Part shown: positions 51,921 through 59,812 of the stretch, one piece after another | Layout of the letters: each line of letters opens with the position of its first letter | Numbering within the stretch: position 1 is the first letter of the stretch | DNA from: Alphaproteobacteria bacterium | GTDB taxonomy: Bacteria; Pseudomonadota; Alphaproteobacteria; Bin65 | Length of the DNA stretch: 64,000 nt | Assembly (NCBI GenBank): GCA_021776685.1 | Contig: JAJFFJ010000044.1 | Location: forward strand, 1-64,000 | Reading direction: 5' to 3' | Translations under genes and position numbers: made by a program | The notes under the pieces: generated by a model | The model's input: only the letters and a program-made list of their open reading frames with translations | Databases searched by the model: none | Told to the model about the DNA's origin: nothing

Positions 51921-53042
51921 TTAGGCCGAGCCCCACACGTCCGCGGCGACCTGGTGCATCAGGTCGATCTTCCGCCGGGTAGCGTCCGGGTCGATCACCT
52001 GACCGCTGCCACCACCGGACGAGAAACCACATTGCGGGCTGAGTGCCAGCCGCTCCACCGGCACGAATTTGGCGGCTTCTTCGATACGGCGTTTCAGCTC
52101 GTCGGCGGTTTCCAGTTCCGTGGTCTTGGTGCTGACCAGGCCAAGCACCACGGACTTGTCTGCCGGCATATGGCGCAGCGGCTCGAAGTCGCCTGCGCGC
52201 GGCGAGTCATACTCCAGGAAAAAGGCGTCGATGTTGAGGCCATTGAAGACCTGCTCGGCGATGGGCTCATAGCCTCCCTCCGCCATCCAGGCGCCCTTCA
52301 GGTTGCCGCGGCACATGTGCATGCCCACGAACATGTTGTCCGGCCGTGTGCTGATGGCGTCGTTGATCAGGCTGACATACCGGTCCGTCAATCCGTCCGG
52401 ATCTTCGCCGCGGTCGCTGACGCCCTGACGCACACCGTCATCGCAATTGCAGGGCAGCGCGGTCTCGTCGAGCTGGAAATAGGTACAGCCGGCAGCCGCC
52501 AGTCCGTCGATTTCCTGCTGATAGATTGCCGCCAGGTCCGTGTAATATTCTTCGATATCGGGATAGACCTGATCATCCACTGCTCTCGGGCCCAGAAAGA
52601 AGTGCATCACGGGCGGTGAGGCGACCGTGACCTTGGGCGTCGCGGTGGTGACCTTACTCTTGATGTAATTGAAGTCGTCCAACACGATCGGCTTGTTCCG
52701 CCGCAGCTTTTCCTTGGCGTAGGGCGAAGAAGCGACCCCCCAGTCGCCGATCTTTTCGTCCTTGAATCCGGCGACCCCTTCTTCGCGAAGGCCAAAGCCA
52801 GAGACAGCATCGATGAAGCCGGCGGACCAGCTGCGACGGCGAAACTCGCCATCGGTCACGGACTGGAGCCCGGCGCTTTCCTGAAACGCCACAACCTCCT
52901 CAATGCATGCGTCCTGAACCGTGTGGAAGTCTTCGTCGCTCATCTCGCCTTTGCGGTTGGCACGCGCAGCCTCAAGCAAACGGTCAGGGCGAATGAAGCT
53001 GCCGATATGCTCGACGCGAAATGGTGGGGTCACGATATCCAT
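51921..53042 (-). CDS. Cobalamin-independent methionine synthase C-terminal-like protein
   Basis: A 373-residue zinc enzyme of the UROD/MetE-C fold, without the N-terminal half of true MetE. Predicted zinc ligands are His242 and Cys244 (GMHMCRGN), Glu277 (FFLEYDS) and Cys338 (SPQCGFSS). The N-terminal EHIGSFIRPDRLLEAAR segment is typical of this stand-alone group. Its members transfer methyl groups between thiols or corrinoids and various donors, or have other roles. The gene is first in an operon with a PaaK-like ligase. Confidence 0.87.
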   Translation of the reverse strand: MDIVTPPFRVEHIGSFIRPDRLLEAARANRKGEMSDEDFHTVQDACIEEVVAFQESAGLQSVTDGEFRRRSWSAGFIDAVSGFGLREEGVAGFKDEKIGDWGVASSPYAKEKLRRNKPIVLDDFNYIKSKVTTATPKVTVASPPVMHFFLGPRAVDDQVYPDIEEYYTDLAAIYQQEIDGLAAAGCTYFQLDETALPCNCDDGVRQGVSDRGEDPDGLTDRYVSLINDAISTRPDNMFVGMHMCRGNLKGAWMAEGGYEPIAEQVFNGLNIDAFFLEYDSPRAGDFEPLRHMPADKSVVLGLVSTKTTELETADELKRRIEEAAKFVPVERLALSPQCGFSSGGGSGQVIDPDATRRKIDLMHQVAADVWGSA

Positions 53043-53083
53043 ACTCCTTGAGACTTGGCCTGTTTCAGTTCAGTGCGAGACTG

Positions 53084-54520
53084 TCATTCCATCATGCTGG
53101 GTAACCAGAGCGCGATCCAGGGGATCAGAAGCAAGAGTGCGGTGCGAACAATGTCCGCGCCGATGAACGGTATCACGCCTTTGAAAATGGTCGTCACCGG
53201 CACTTCCGGCAGCAGGCTTTTCAGTACGAAAACGTTGAGGCCGATGGGTGGCGTGATCAGGCTGATCTCGATCACCACGACCACGATGATACCGAACCAG
53301 ATCAGGGTCGCTTCTTCATCGCCGAGGCCGAAGTCCAATACTTTGATGATCGGATAGAAGACCGGCACGGTCAGCAGCATCATGGAGATCGATTCAAGGA
53401 TACAGCCGAGCACGAGGTAGATCCCGATGATCAGCAGCAACACCGCCATAGGCGCGAACTTTTCCTCCTGGAACCAGTCGGCGAGATCCGTCGGCACCTG
53501 GCTGACATTGATAAAGTTGGCGAAGATGAGGGAGCCAATGAGGATCGTGAACAACGCCGCCGATGTGCGGCCGCTTTCCATCAGCACGCGGCCAAGAACA
53601 CCCCATTCGACCCCGCCCCTCCGAAACGGTGCGCTGAAAAACCTGCCGCTTTCGGCGAGCAGCTGCCGGTTCCTGCATCCCGTGAAGAGCCACACGAAGA
53701 AGGGCCAGACGCCCAGAGGCGTCTGTGGAGTCAGCCCCCCCTTCAGCCAGCCGATGAGGAGGGCCCCGAACGCGCCGATCCCGGCAGATTCAGTCGGAGA
53801 AAAGATGCCGGCATAGATGCCGCCCATGACAATTCCGAAAAGCAGCAGCATGCCCCAGACGCCGCGCAGGGCAATCAGCCGCCCGACCCAGGGGGTCCGT
53901 TCGCCAGGAGGCCCCAGGGACGGCTTGAACCCGGTTACCACCCGAATCGCCGAGATATAGAGCACCACGCCAAGGAGGCCGGGCAGGAAACCGGCGGCGA
54001 ACAGCTTGCCGATGTCCGTATCGGTCATGATGCCGTAGAACACCAGCGCCACACTTGGCGGGATCAAAATCCCAAGCGTCCCGCCCGCAGCAATCGAGCC
54101 GGCGGCAAGGCTGTCGGCGTAGCCGTAGCGGCGCATCGACGGCATCGCCACCTTGGTCATTGTCGCCGAGGTCGCCAGCGAAGAGCCGCAGACAGCGCTG
54201 AACCCGCCGCAGGCAGCGATGGTCGCCGTGGCCAGACCGCCGCGCGTGTGCCCCAGCCAGGCGTTGGACGCATCGTAAAGGTCGTTGGAGATACGCGACT
54301 GGGCGATAAAATTGCCCATCAGGATGAACAGCGGCAGCACTGCGAATTCTGCGTTTAGAATCTGCCCAAAGGCGTCCGTTCCCACGGCCGCCAATGCCGG
54401 CCCCATGTCCAGGTAGTGGATCAGGCCGACGAAACCCACCAGGCCCATCCCGAAGGCGATCGGCACCTCGAGAAAGAGCAGGATGAACAACACGACAAAG
54501 GCAATGGCGACTTCGATCAT
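53084..54520 (-). CDS. TRAP transporter large permease (DctM family) with in-frame insertion
   Basis: A 478-residue permease with the full DctM motif set: FILMGNFIAQSRIS, GGFSAVCGSSLATSATM, GGTLGILIPPS, FSPTESAGIGAFGALL and ISLITPPIGLNVFVL. Compared with the paralog at 2440-3789, about 41 residues are inserted after WLKGGLT (residues about 265-305), in a cytoplasmic loop; the reading frame resumes as WGVLGRVLMESGRTS. The inserted DNA is rich in inverted repeats. All conserved helices remain, so the transporter could still function. It is the last gene of its P-Q-M operon. Confidence 0.93.
   Translation of the reverse strand: MIEVAIAFVVLFILLFLEVPIAFGMGLVGFVGLIHYLDMGPALAAVGTDAFGQILNAEFAVLPLFILMGNFIAQSRISNDLYDASNAWLGHTRGGLATATIAACGGFSAVCGSSLATSATMTKVAMPSMRRYGYADSLAAGSIAAGGTLGILIPPSVALVFYGIMTDTDIGKLFAAGFLPGLLGVVLYISAIRVVTGFKPSLGPPGERTPWVGRLIALRGVWGMLLLFGIVMGGIYAGIFSPTESAGIGAFGALLIGWLKGGLTPQTPLGVWPFFVWLFTGCRNRQLLAESGRFFSAPFRRGGVEWGVLGRVLMESGRTSAALFTILIGSLIFANFINVSQVPTDLADWFQEEKFAPMAVLLLIIGIYLVLGCILESISMMLLTVPVFYPIIKVLDFGLGDEEATLIWFGIIVVVVIEISLITPPIGLNVFVLKSLLPEVPVTTIFKGVIPFIGADIVRTALLLLIPWIALWLPSMME
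53606..53728. repeat. Palindromic element inserted in frame in a dctM-type gene
   Basis: About 123 bp that have no counterpart in the paralogous permease. It contains a perfect 8-bp hairpin (53706-53713 with 53718-53725) and an imperfect 11-bp one (53640-53650 with 53661-53671, 9 pairs). Exact ends are uncertain by a few codons. No second copy was noticed in the window. Confidence 0.6.
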
Positions 54521-54523
54521 CGA

Positions 54524-55033
54524 TCAGGAACCAGCACTTGATGACAGGTCCGTCTGGCCGCCGAATTTCGGCCGCAAGTCTTTGGCGTCGATCCATGCCC
54601 GAACCACAAATACCACCGCCGTGAAACCTGCCAGCACGCTCATGCAGTAGCCAATCCAAACCTTCTTGAGACCAAGATAGAGCAGATGTTCTGCGCCCAT
54701 CTTGCCGGCATGAATCCACAACTGATAGGCCAGCCCAGTCATAAGGAAGGCGAGGAGAAGTGAGATCACGGCTTTCTTGAGCCTCTGAGCACGTCCGCGA
54801 AACAGGTTCTCAAACAGGCTGATGGTGATGTGTTCCTGGCGTGCTGAAACAATCGGCAGGCCAAGATAGACCATCGCAGCGAGCCCGATCATGGTCAGCT
54901 CGGGCGCAAAGATAAGCGGACTGAAAAACAGTTCGCGGAGCATCACATCGACGAAAGTCATCACCATCATCAACGCGACAAGCAGCCCGAGAAATACCCC
55001 GGCAATCCGGTCGAAAATTATGAGAAAGCGCAT
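54524..55033 (-). CDS. TRAP transporter small permease (DctQ family)
   Basis: A 169-residue four-helix membrane protein. It carries MMVMTFVDVMLREL and YLGLPIVSARQEHITISLFENLF, the usual helix 1-2 region, and a GYCMSVLAGFTAVVFVVRAW last helix. The ATG at 55033 is preferred; a TTG at 55075 would add 14 residues. Three bases separate it from the large-permease start. Upstream, a hairpin separates it from the binding-protein gene. Confidence 0.87.
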   Translation of the reverse strand: MRFLIIFDRIAGVFLGLLVALMMVMTFVDVMLRELFFSPLIFAPELTMIGLAAMVYLGLPIVSARQEHITISLFENLFRGRAQRLKKAVISLLLAFLMTGLAYQLWIHAGKMGAEHLLYLGLKKVWIGYCMSVLAGFTAVVFVVRAWIDAKDLRPKFGGQTDLSSSAGS

Positions 55034-55138
55034 TCGCGGACCAAGTTTTGGCGTGACCCCGAAGCCAAGCCGCAATGGCCGATCCGGTCCGGACCTGCCA
55101 GCGGCACTGCCCGGCGAATTAGCCCGGACAAAGAAAGT

Positions 55139-55171
55139 AACAGGGCCAGCCCCATCTGGACCGGCCCTGTT
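55139..55171. terminator. Intergenic hairpin between dctP- and dctQ-type genes
   Basis: AACAGGGCC pairs with GGCCCTGTT (9 bp, perfect) across a 15-nt loop. On the minus strand ACTTTCTTT follows, giving a moderate terminator-like tail. A similar hairpin occupies the same place in the TRAP operon at 29729, suggesting attenuated expression of the membrane subunits relative to the binding protein. Confidence 0.7.
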
Positions 55172-55183
55172 GCAATCCTCGGC

Positions 55184-56221
55184 TCATTTCACTTTGGCAA
55201 TTTCAGCCTGGAACATCTTGATGGCCGCTTCGCCATCGACGCCCTTCTTCTTTGCTTTCGCAATCCAGGCAGCCCGAAGCGGTGCAACCGCCTTTTTCAT
55301 GGCAGCAGCCAGCGCTGGCGGGGCGTCGATAATCTGAATCCCCTTCGCTTTCAGCTTGGGCCCGGCGCCAACTTCCTGTGCATCCCACATGGTGCCGATC
55401 TTTCCGGCAAGCGTGGCACCGGCAAGACGCGTGATGGCAGCCTGGTCTTTAGCGGAAATACGGCTCCACTTGCGGGCATTCATCACCAAATAGAAGCTGG
55501 TGTTGTAGATGCCACCCTGAAACTTGGTTCCGTATTTGATGTATTTCGAAACCCGGAAATTGAAGAGCGCCTCATCGGTGAAGGCCGTGCCGTCCATGAT
55601 GCCTTTGGCAAGCCCCTGGTGCAGGGCGGTGACCCCCCCTTGGGGCGAAATCGGCACCGCACCGAAGTGCTTGAAGGCATGGAACACGGTGGCGTTGACG
55701 ATCCGCAGCTTCAGGCCTTTGAAGTCCGCAGCCATCTTGATCGCGCGTTTGTTGTTGTAGACGTGCCCGGCCGGGTGGACGTGGAGCGCCAAAGTGTGGA
55801 CTCCCTTCGGATGCATGCCGGCCTTTTCGAACATGGCCTTGAACACCTTCCAGTAGGCAATCGAATTCGCCTTTGTGCTCTTGGTAATAAAGGGAAGTGT
55901 CGCCATTTCACTAAGCGGATAGACGCCAGGCTGATAGCCATGAACGCTCCAGGCAACATCGGCGACGCCATCAACGGCGAGCTGCATCTGACGCGGCGGC
56001 GGTCCGAGGCCCTTGGCGGTCGGAATGATGCGCACACGGCCTTCGGTCACCTTGGCGACTTCTTTGAAGAAGACGTGCAGACCATTTCTCTGGGTGAAAT
56101 GCGCTGCCGGAATCCACTGGCTGAAGCGCATGGTCATCTTCTCTGCGACCGCACCCTGTGGCGCGATAACGGCAAGCAGCGGCAAGACAGCAGCCGACAT
56201 TGCGATAATTCGTTTCTGCAT
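55184..56221 (-). CDS. TRAP transporter substrate-binding protein (DctP family)
   Basis: A 345-residue periplasmic protein with a signal peptide ending near GAVA. The fold landmarks are MTMRFSQWIPAAHFTQRNGLHVF, GLGPPPRQMQLAVDGVADVAWSVHGYQPGVYPL and ADFKGLKLRIVNATVFHAF; the Arg of LKLR should hold the ligand carboxylate. It belongs to the same subfamily as the protein at 829-1851. It is divergent from the P450 gene, and the gap between them holds a candidate operator, so its ligand may be the substrate of the P450/Rieske cluster. Confidence 0.94.
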   Translation of the reverse strand: MQKRIIAMSAAVLPLLAVIAPQGAVAEKMTMRFSQWIPAAHFTQRNGLHVFFKEVAKVTEGRVRIIPTAKGLGPPPRQMQLAVDGVADVAWSVHGYQPGVYPLSEMATLPFITKSTKANSIAYWKVFKAMFEKAGMHPKGVHTLALHVHPAGHVYNNKRAIKMAADFKGLKLRIVNATVFHAFKHFGAVPISPQGGVTALHQGLAKGIMDGTAFTDEALFNFRVSKYIKYGTKFQGGIYNTSFYLVMNARKWSRISAKDQAAITRLAGATLAGKIGTMWDAQEVGAGPKLKAKGIQIIDAPPALAAAMKKAVAPLRAAWIAKAKKKGVDGEAAIKMFQAEIAKVK

Positions 56222-56330
56222 TTGGTTCCTCCCTGAGTCCCTGACGGCAGTTCGTCAGGCGCCCGCGATATCGGGTCGGCAATGGGTTTAGCGCGATTCT
56301 CGCCAGTTTGCCAATTGGTCTATTGAATTT

Positions 56331-56343
56331 TATCGATCTATCG
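56331..56343. promoter_or_regulatory. Candidate shared operator, copy 1
   Basis: TATCGATCTATCG in the 279-bp gap between the divergent TRAP binding-protein and P450 genes. It matches TATAGATCAATAG at 58911-58923 in 10 of 13 positions, and a TCTATTGA element is also shared nearby. The surrounding DNA is AT-rich compared with the rest of the window, as expected of a promoter. Confidence 0.4.
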
Positions 56344-56500
56344 GTATTTCCGCCCTCTTGAGGCAATTGCCATATCTCCGGAAAGCCCCCTGAATCACGG
56401 CAGTCAAGGTAAGGCACCACCTGTTGTCACCCGCCTGTTGTCACCCATCTGGGGCCAACCTACATTGCGCGGTCCCGATACGCATGGAAGGGAGGCCGGC

Positions 56501-57712
56501 ATGGTGACGCCAATTGCCATCGACCCCGCTGACTTCGACCTCGCCAATCCGCAGAGGGAATATCTGCTCAATCCATTCCCGACCTATGCGCGGCTGCGGG
56601 AAGAGAGTCCGGTGCACTGCAATCCTGACGGCACCTATTTCGTCACCTGCTTTGAGGAGGTGGCCGAGGTCCTGCGCAGCAAGGATATGAGCTCGGACAA
56701 GGAAACGCAGATGGTGGCGCGTTTCGGGCGCGATGCTGCGATTACCGAGCACAATCTCAATGTCATGGTCTTCGTCGACCCGCCGGACCACACGCGGCTC
56801 CGCAAGCTGGTGTCCCACGCGTTCACCAACCGGGCCCTGGCCCGTTGGGAGCAGGTGGTCGAGAATGTGGTCGAGCGGTTGCTCCGGGAAAACCTCGATC
56901 AGGGCGGCGAAATGGATCTGATCGGCGACTTCGCCTACATCCTGCCGCTCACCGTGATCGGCGAGATGATGGGCGTGCCGACCGGCGACCGCGAGCGATT
57001 CTCCCGGTGGTCATGGATGGTCACAGCGTCCCTCGAGCCGAGCGCCGGCCCGGAACTGGTGGCAGAGGCCAACGCGGCGGTCAACGACTTTAAGTCCTAT
57101 CTGGGCGCGCTGGCAGAAGAACGGCGCAGGCGGCCGGGAGACGACCTCATCTCGCTCTTGGTCCAGGCGGAGGAGGATGGCGAACGGCTGGGCGAACTTG
57201 AGTTGCTGCACAATGCGGCCTTCCTCCTGAATGCCGGACACGAAACCACCTCCAACCTGATCGGCAACGGCGTCAATGCGCTGTTCGAGAATCCTGACCA
57301 GATGGAATTGCTGCGCGATAACCCGGAACTGGCGGAGAGCGCAGTAGAAGAGATGCTGCGGTATGACAGTCCCAACCAGATCGGCGGCCGGCTGCCGACC
57401 AAGGACGTGACGTTCCGGGACACCACGATCCCCGCGGGCACCTTCATCTGGATCTCGAATGGTGCGGCCAATCGGGATCCGTCAGCGTTCCCGGAGCCAG
57501 ACCGATTCGATATCCGCCGCACGCCGAACAAGCACGTGGCCTTCGGCCATGGCATACACCTGTGCCTTGGCGCTGCGCTGGCGCGAATGGAGGGCAGAGC
57601 AGCCATCCGCCGACTGGTTTCAAACTATCCAAATCTGCGACCGGGCGGCGAGCCCGAGCCACGCATGCGCGCCCGTCACCGTGGCTTCAAGAAATTTCCG
57701 ATTGCGGCGTAG
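56501..57712 (+). CDS. Cytochrome P450 (class I bacterial type)
   Basis: A 403-residue soluble P450. The haem motif FGHGIHLCLG (residues 348-357) gives ligand Cys355. The I-helix oxygen-activation motif AGHETT is at 245-250 and the K-helix ExxR at 284-287. The length and the PPDHTRLRKLV segment are typical of CYP107/CYP108-like bacterial enzymes. No ferredoxin or reductase gene is adjacent, so electron partners must come from elsewhere. ATG 56501 is fixed by AGGGAGG. It probably hydroxylates or O-demethylates a substrate imported by the divergent TRAP system; that link is inferred. Confidence 0.95.
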   Translation: MVTPIAIDPADFDLANPQREYLLNPFPTYARLREESPVHCNPDGTYFVTCFEEVAEVLRSKDMSSDKETQMVARFGRDAAITEHNLNVMVFVDPPDHTRLRKLVSHAFTNRALARWEQVVENVVERLLRENLDQGGEMDLIGDFAYILPLTVIGEMMGVPTGDRERFSRWSWMVTASLEPSAGPELVAEANAAVNDFKSYLGALAEERRRRPGDDLISLLVQAEEDGERLGELELLHNAAFLLNAGHETTSNLIGNGVNALFENPDQMELLRDNPELAESAVEEMLRYDSPNQIGGRLPTKDVTFRDTTIPAGTFIWISNGAANRDPSAFPEPDRFDIRRTPNKHVAFGHGIHLCLGAALARMEGRAAIRRLVSNYPNLRPGGEPEPRMRARHRGFKKFPIAA

Positions 57713-57783
57713 GGCGCCAACAGCTTGCGTCATTCATGGAAACGCCGCCGGGGAAACGCCACTGGTCGACAAAAACCGCTTCT

Positions 57784-58827
57784 TTAACCGGAATGCCCGG
57801 CGCTTGCCCCGCCCGCTTCCGCTTTTATCAACCCGTCCATGATTTTGCGCGCCGCCGCATTGCCGGCATCGCAATTGACAGTCAGAAGCGGACGGCCGCT
57901 CTGGTCGCTGTCAATCAACTCCTGCTGGGTTTCGAGAATGTCCCGGTCTTCCTCAAAGGTGTTGATGATCTGCTTTCGGATCATCTCACCAAGTTCCTCG
58001 TCGTCCTGGCTGAAGCAGCGGGATACCGACCAGAAGTAATGTGTGCTGTCCGCCCGTTCCGGCGTCAGCGCATTCAGGACCATCCAGTTCATTGATTCAG
58101 GGTTGGTTGCCGTGTCCATCTCGGTTCCCGTGGGCACGCCACCGGCATCAATGGTGATGTGGGCGGGCGGGTTGAACCGGATGCGCTGCCAGCGGTCAAT
58201 ATTGGTCGTGAATCCCCGGGCCCGTTTGAACAAGGGCGGCGGATCGCAATCGATCATCAATCGCTCGATCAGCACATTCTCGCCGTCGACCCGGGTATCC
58301 ATGGGTGTGTGGGCGACGGCCTGATTGCCGATCGTCGCCTGATGCACGTAGGTCTCGTGGGTCAGGTCGAGCAGATTGTCGACGACCAGCTGATAGTTCG
58401 CACCGAACGTCAGGTAGCCCATGATCGGCGCCCAGCCGGGCGCGTCGTTCCAGTGATAATCGGGGATCAGATCCTCATCTGCCTCTGACGGCTCTCCCAT
58501 CCAGACCCATATCCAGCGGTGTTTCTCGGCGATTGGATAGACGCGGGCCTTGAGGCGCGGCGGGATGTTGTCCTGACCCGGCACAAAGGTGCAGACGCCC
58601 GAACAGTCGAACTTCATGCCGTGATAGCCGCATTGAACCTCATCCCCGACAAGCTCGCCTTTGGACAATGCGAACTTCCGGTGAGGACATCGATCCTCTA
58701 ACGCGACGGGCGTGCCATCTTCCTTGCGGTACATGACCAATGGTTCATCGCAGATCCAGCGCCCAAGCAAGCCGCGGCCCAATTCTTCCGCCGACGCCGC
58801 CACATACCAGCTGTTTTTCAGATACAT
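57784..58827 (-). CDS. Rieske non-haem iron oxygenase (VanA-like O-demethylase family)
   Basis: A 347-residue oxygenase. The Rieske cluster is bound by Cys47, His49, Cys66 and His69 (CPHR and CGYHG). The mononuclear iron is bound by His157 and His162 (DLTHETYVH), with Asp150 bridging in VVDNLLDL. This form resembles vanillate O-demethylase and dicamba-type monooxygenases rather than two-subunit ring dioxygenases. ATG 58827 is chosen because the Rieske fold starts there (MYLKNSWYVA); an upstream in-frame extension lacks homology. No reductase subunit is adjacent. Confidence 0.93.
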   Translation of the reverse strand: MYLKNSWYVAASAEELGRGLLGRWICDEPLVMYRKEDGTPVALEDRCPHRKFALSKGELVGDEVQCGYHGMKFDCSGVCTFVPGQDNIPPRLKARVYPIAEKHRWIWVWMGEPSEADEDLIPDYHWNDAPGWAPIMGYLTFGANYQLVVDNLLDLTHETYVHQATIGNQAVAHTPMDTRVDGENVLIERLMIDCDPPPLFKRARGFTTNIDRWQRIRFNPPAHITIDAGGVPTGTEMDTATNPESMNWMVLNALTPERADSTHYFWSVSRCFSQDDEELGEMIRKQIINTFEEDRDILETQQELIDSDQSGRPLLTVNCDAGNAAARKIMDGLIKAEAGGASAGHSG

Positions 58828-58910
58828 GCCGGCCCCCAATTGCCGAATTCCCGTGTATTGAACCTTATGAACCGAACTACCAACGTCCACAGTAGGACTG
58901 TACAGGTTTC

Positions 58911-58923
58911 TATAGATCAATAG
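58911..58923. promoter_or_regulatory. Candidate shared operator, copy 2
   Basis: TATAGATCAATAG, part of a near-palindrome CTATxGATCxATAG, in the 154-bp gap between the divergent Rieske and di-iron-protein genes. It resembles the site at 56331-56343 near the P450 promoter. Confidence 0.4.
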
Positions 58924-58981
58924 AATAATTCAAAGCAGGGTTCAGGTAGGAGCCTGGACCAGCAAGGGTGAGGGAGCAAAC

Positions 58982-59800
58982 ATGATCATCACAGACCGGC
59001 TGCGCGATCTGATCGACCGGGCGGCAATTTTCTGGGCGGCGGAAGCAGAGACCTGCCGCACCTATTTCCAGTCGCCGGATCGGACCCGCGAATCCGACCG
59101 TGCCTGGCTGGCCAAGCAGTGTTTCAAGGAAGTCTGGGGGTCAGGGCTCACCGCCAAGGGCGATGGCGGCGCCATGCTGCAGGAATTCTCCAAGCGGCTG
59201 ATCGACATGTTCCCGAAGATCGATGTCGATGTGGACCGGCGCGAGGCGCTGGAGATTGCCGAGGCCCTGCACGAGGAGTTCGAGCACTATTGCCTGTTCG
59301 CCGATGCGTACGACGCCATGGCTGTTGACGGCGAAGCCAAGCTGACGCCCATGGTGCTGCGCAACCACGACTGGAAGGGCGATGATGATCTCTCTGAGCT
59401 TCGCCGCCAGCATCGTTCGGAGCATGGCGAGCTTGGATGGCGGTCGACCCGATTCACGGAGGGCGGCTATTGCACCATCCTGTCAGAGGGCGCCGCGCTC
59501 GCTGCCGACCCTGACGGCCATGACGGTCGCAACCGCTTGATCGCCGAGGCCAGCCAACCGGTCTATGACGACGAATTCCTGCACATGCTCTATGGCATCG
59601 GGAGCATCGAGGAGAACCCGTTGAGCGATGCGGAGTGGAAGCTGTTCAGCGACCTGGCGTTGGCACAGCTTCGCCTGCGCGCGCCCATGCGCAACGAGCA
59701 GTTTGGCTTCCCGGTCAGCGATGACCGGATGACCGCGATGCTGAACGGCGACATCGAGCCTATCGTCTTCGACTATGATCGCGCCAAGCTGGCGGCCTGA
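58982..59800 (+). CDS. Unrecognised protein with paired ferritin-like di-iron motifs (putative di-iron oxygenase)
   Basis: A 272-residue protein that I cannot match to a named family. Two half-sites are visible: Glu68, 29 residues, Glu98-Glu99-Phe-Glu-His102; and Glu169, 27 residues, Asp197-Glu198-Phe-Leu-His201. This E-X(27-29)-[DE]-E-X2-H repeat is the ligand pattern of ferritin-like di-iron carboxylate oxygenases such as AurF. Surrounding segments are helical. No signal peptide. The gene is first in an operon with a 4,5-dihydroxyphthalate-decarboxylase-like protein and is divergent from a Rieske oxygenase. A role as an extra oxygenase, or as an N-oxygenase, is plausible but unproven. Confidence 0.75.
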   Translation: MIITDRLRDLIDRAAIFWAAEAETCRTYFQSPDRTRESDRAWLAKQCFKEVWGSGLTAKGDGGAMLQEFSKRLIDMFPKIDVDVDRREALEIAEALHEEFEHYCLFADAYDAMAVDGEAKLTPMVLRNHDWKGDDDLSELRRQHRSEHGELGWRSTRFTEGGYCTILSEGAALAADPDGHDGRNRLIAEASQPVYDDEFLHMLYGIGSIEENPLSDAEWKLFSDLALAQLRLRAPMRNEQFGFPVSDDRMTAMLNGDIEPIVFDYDRAKLAA

Positions 59801-59812
59801 GGGAACATACAT

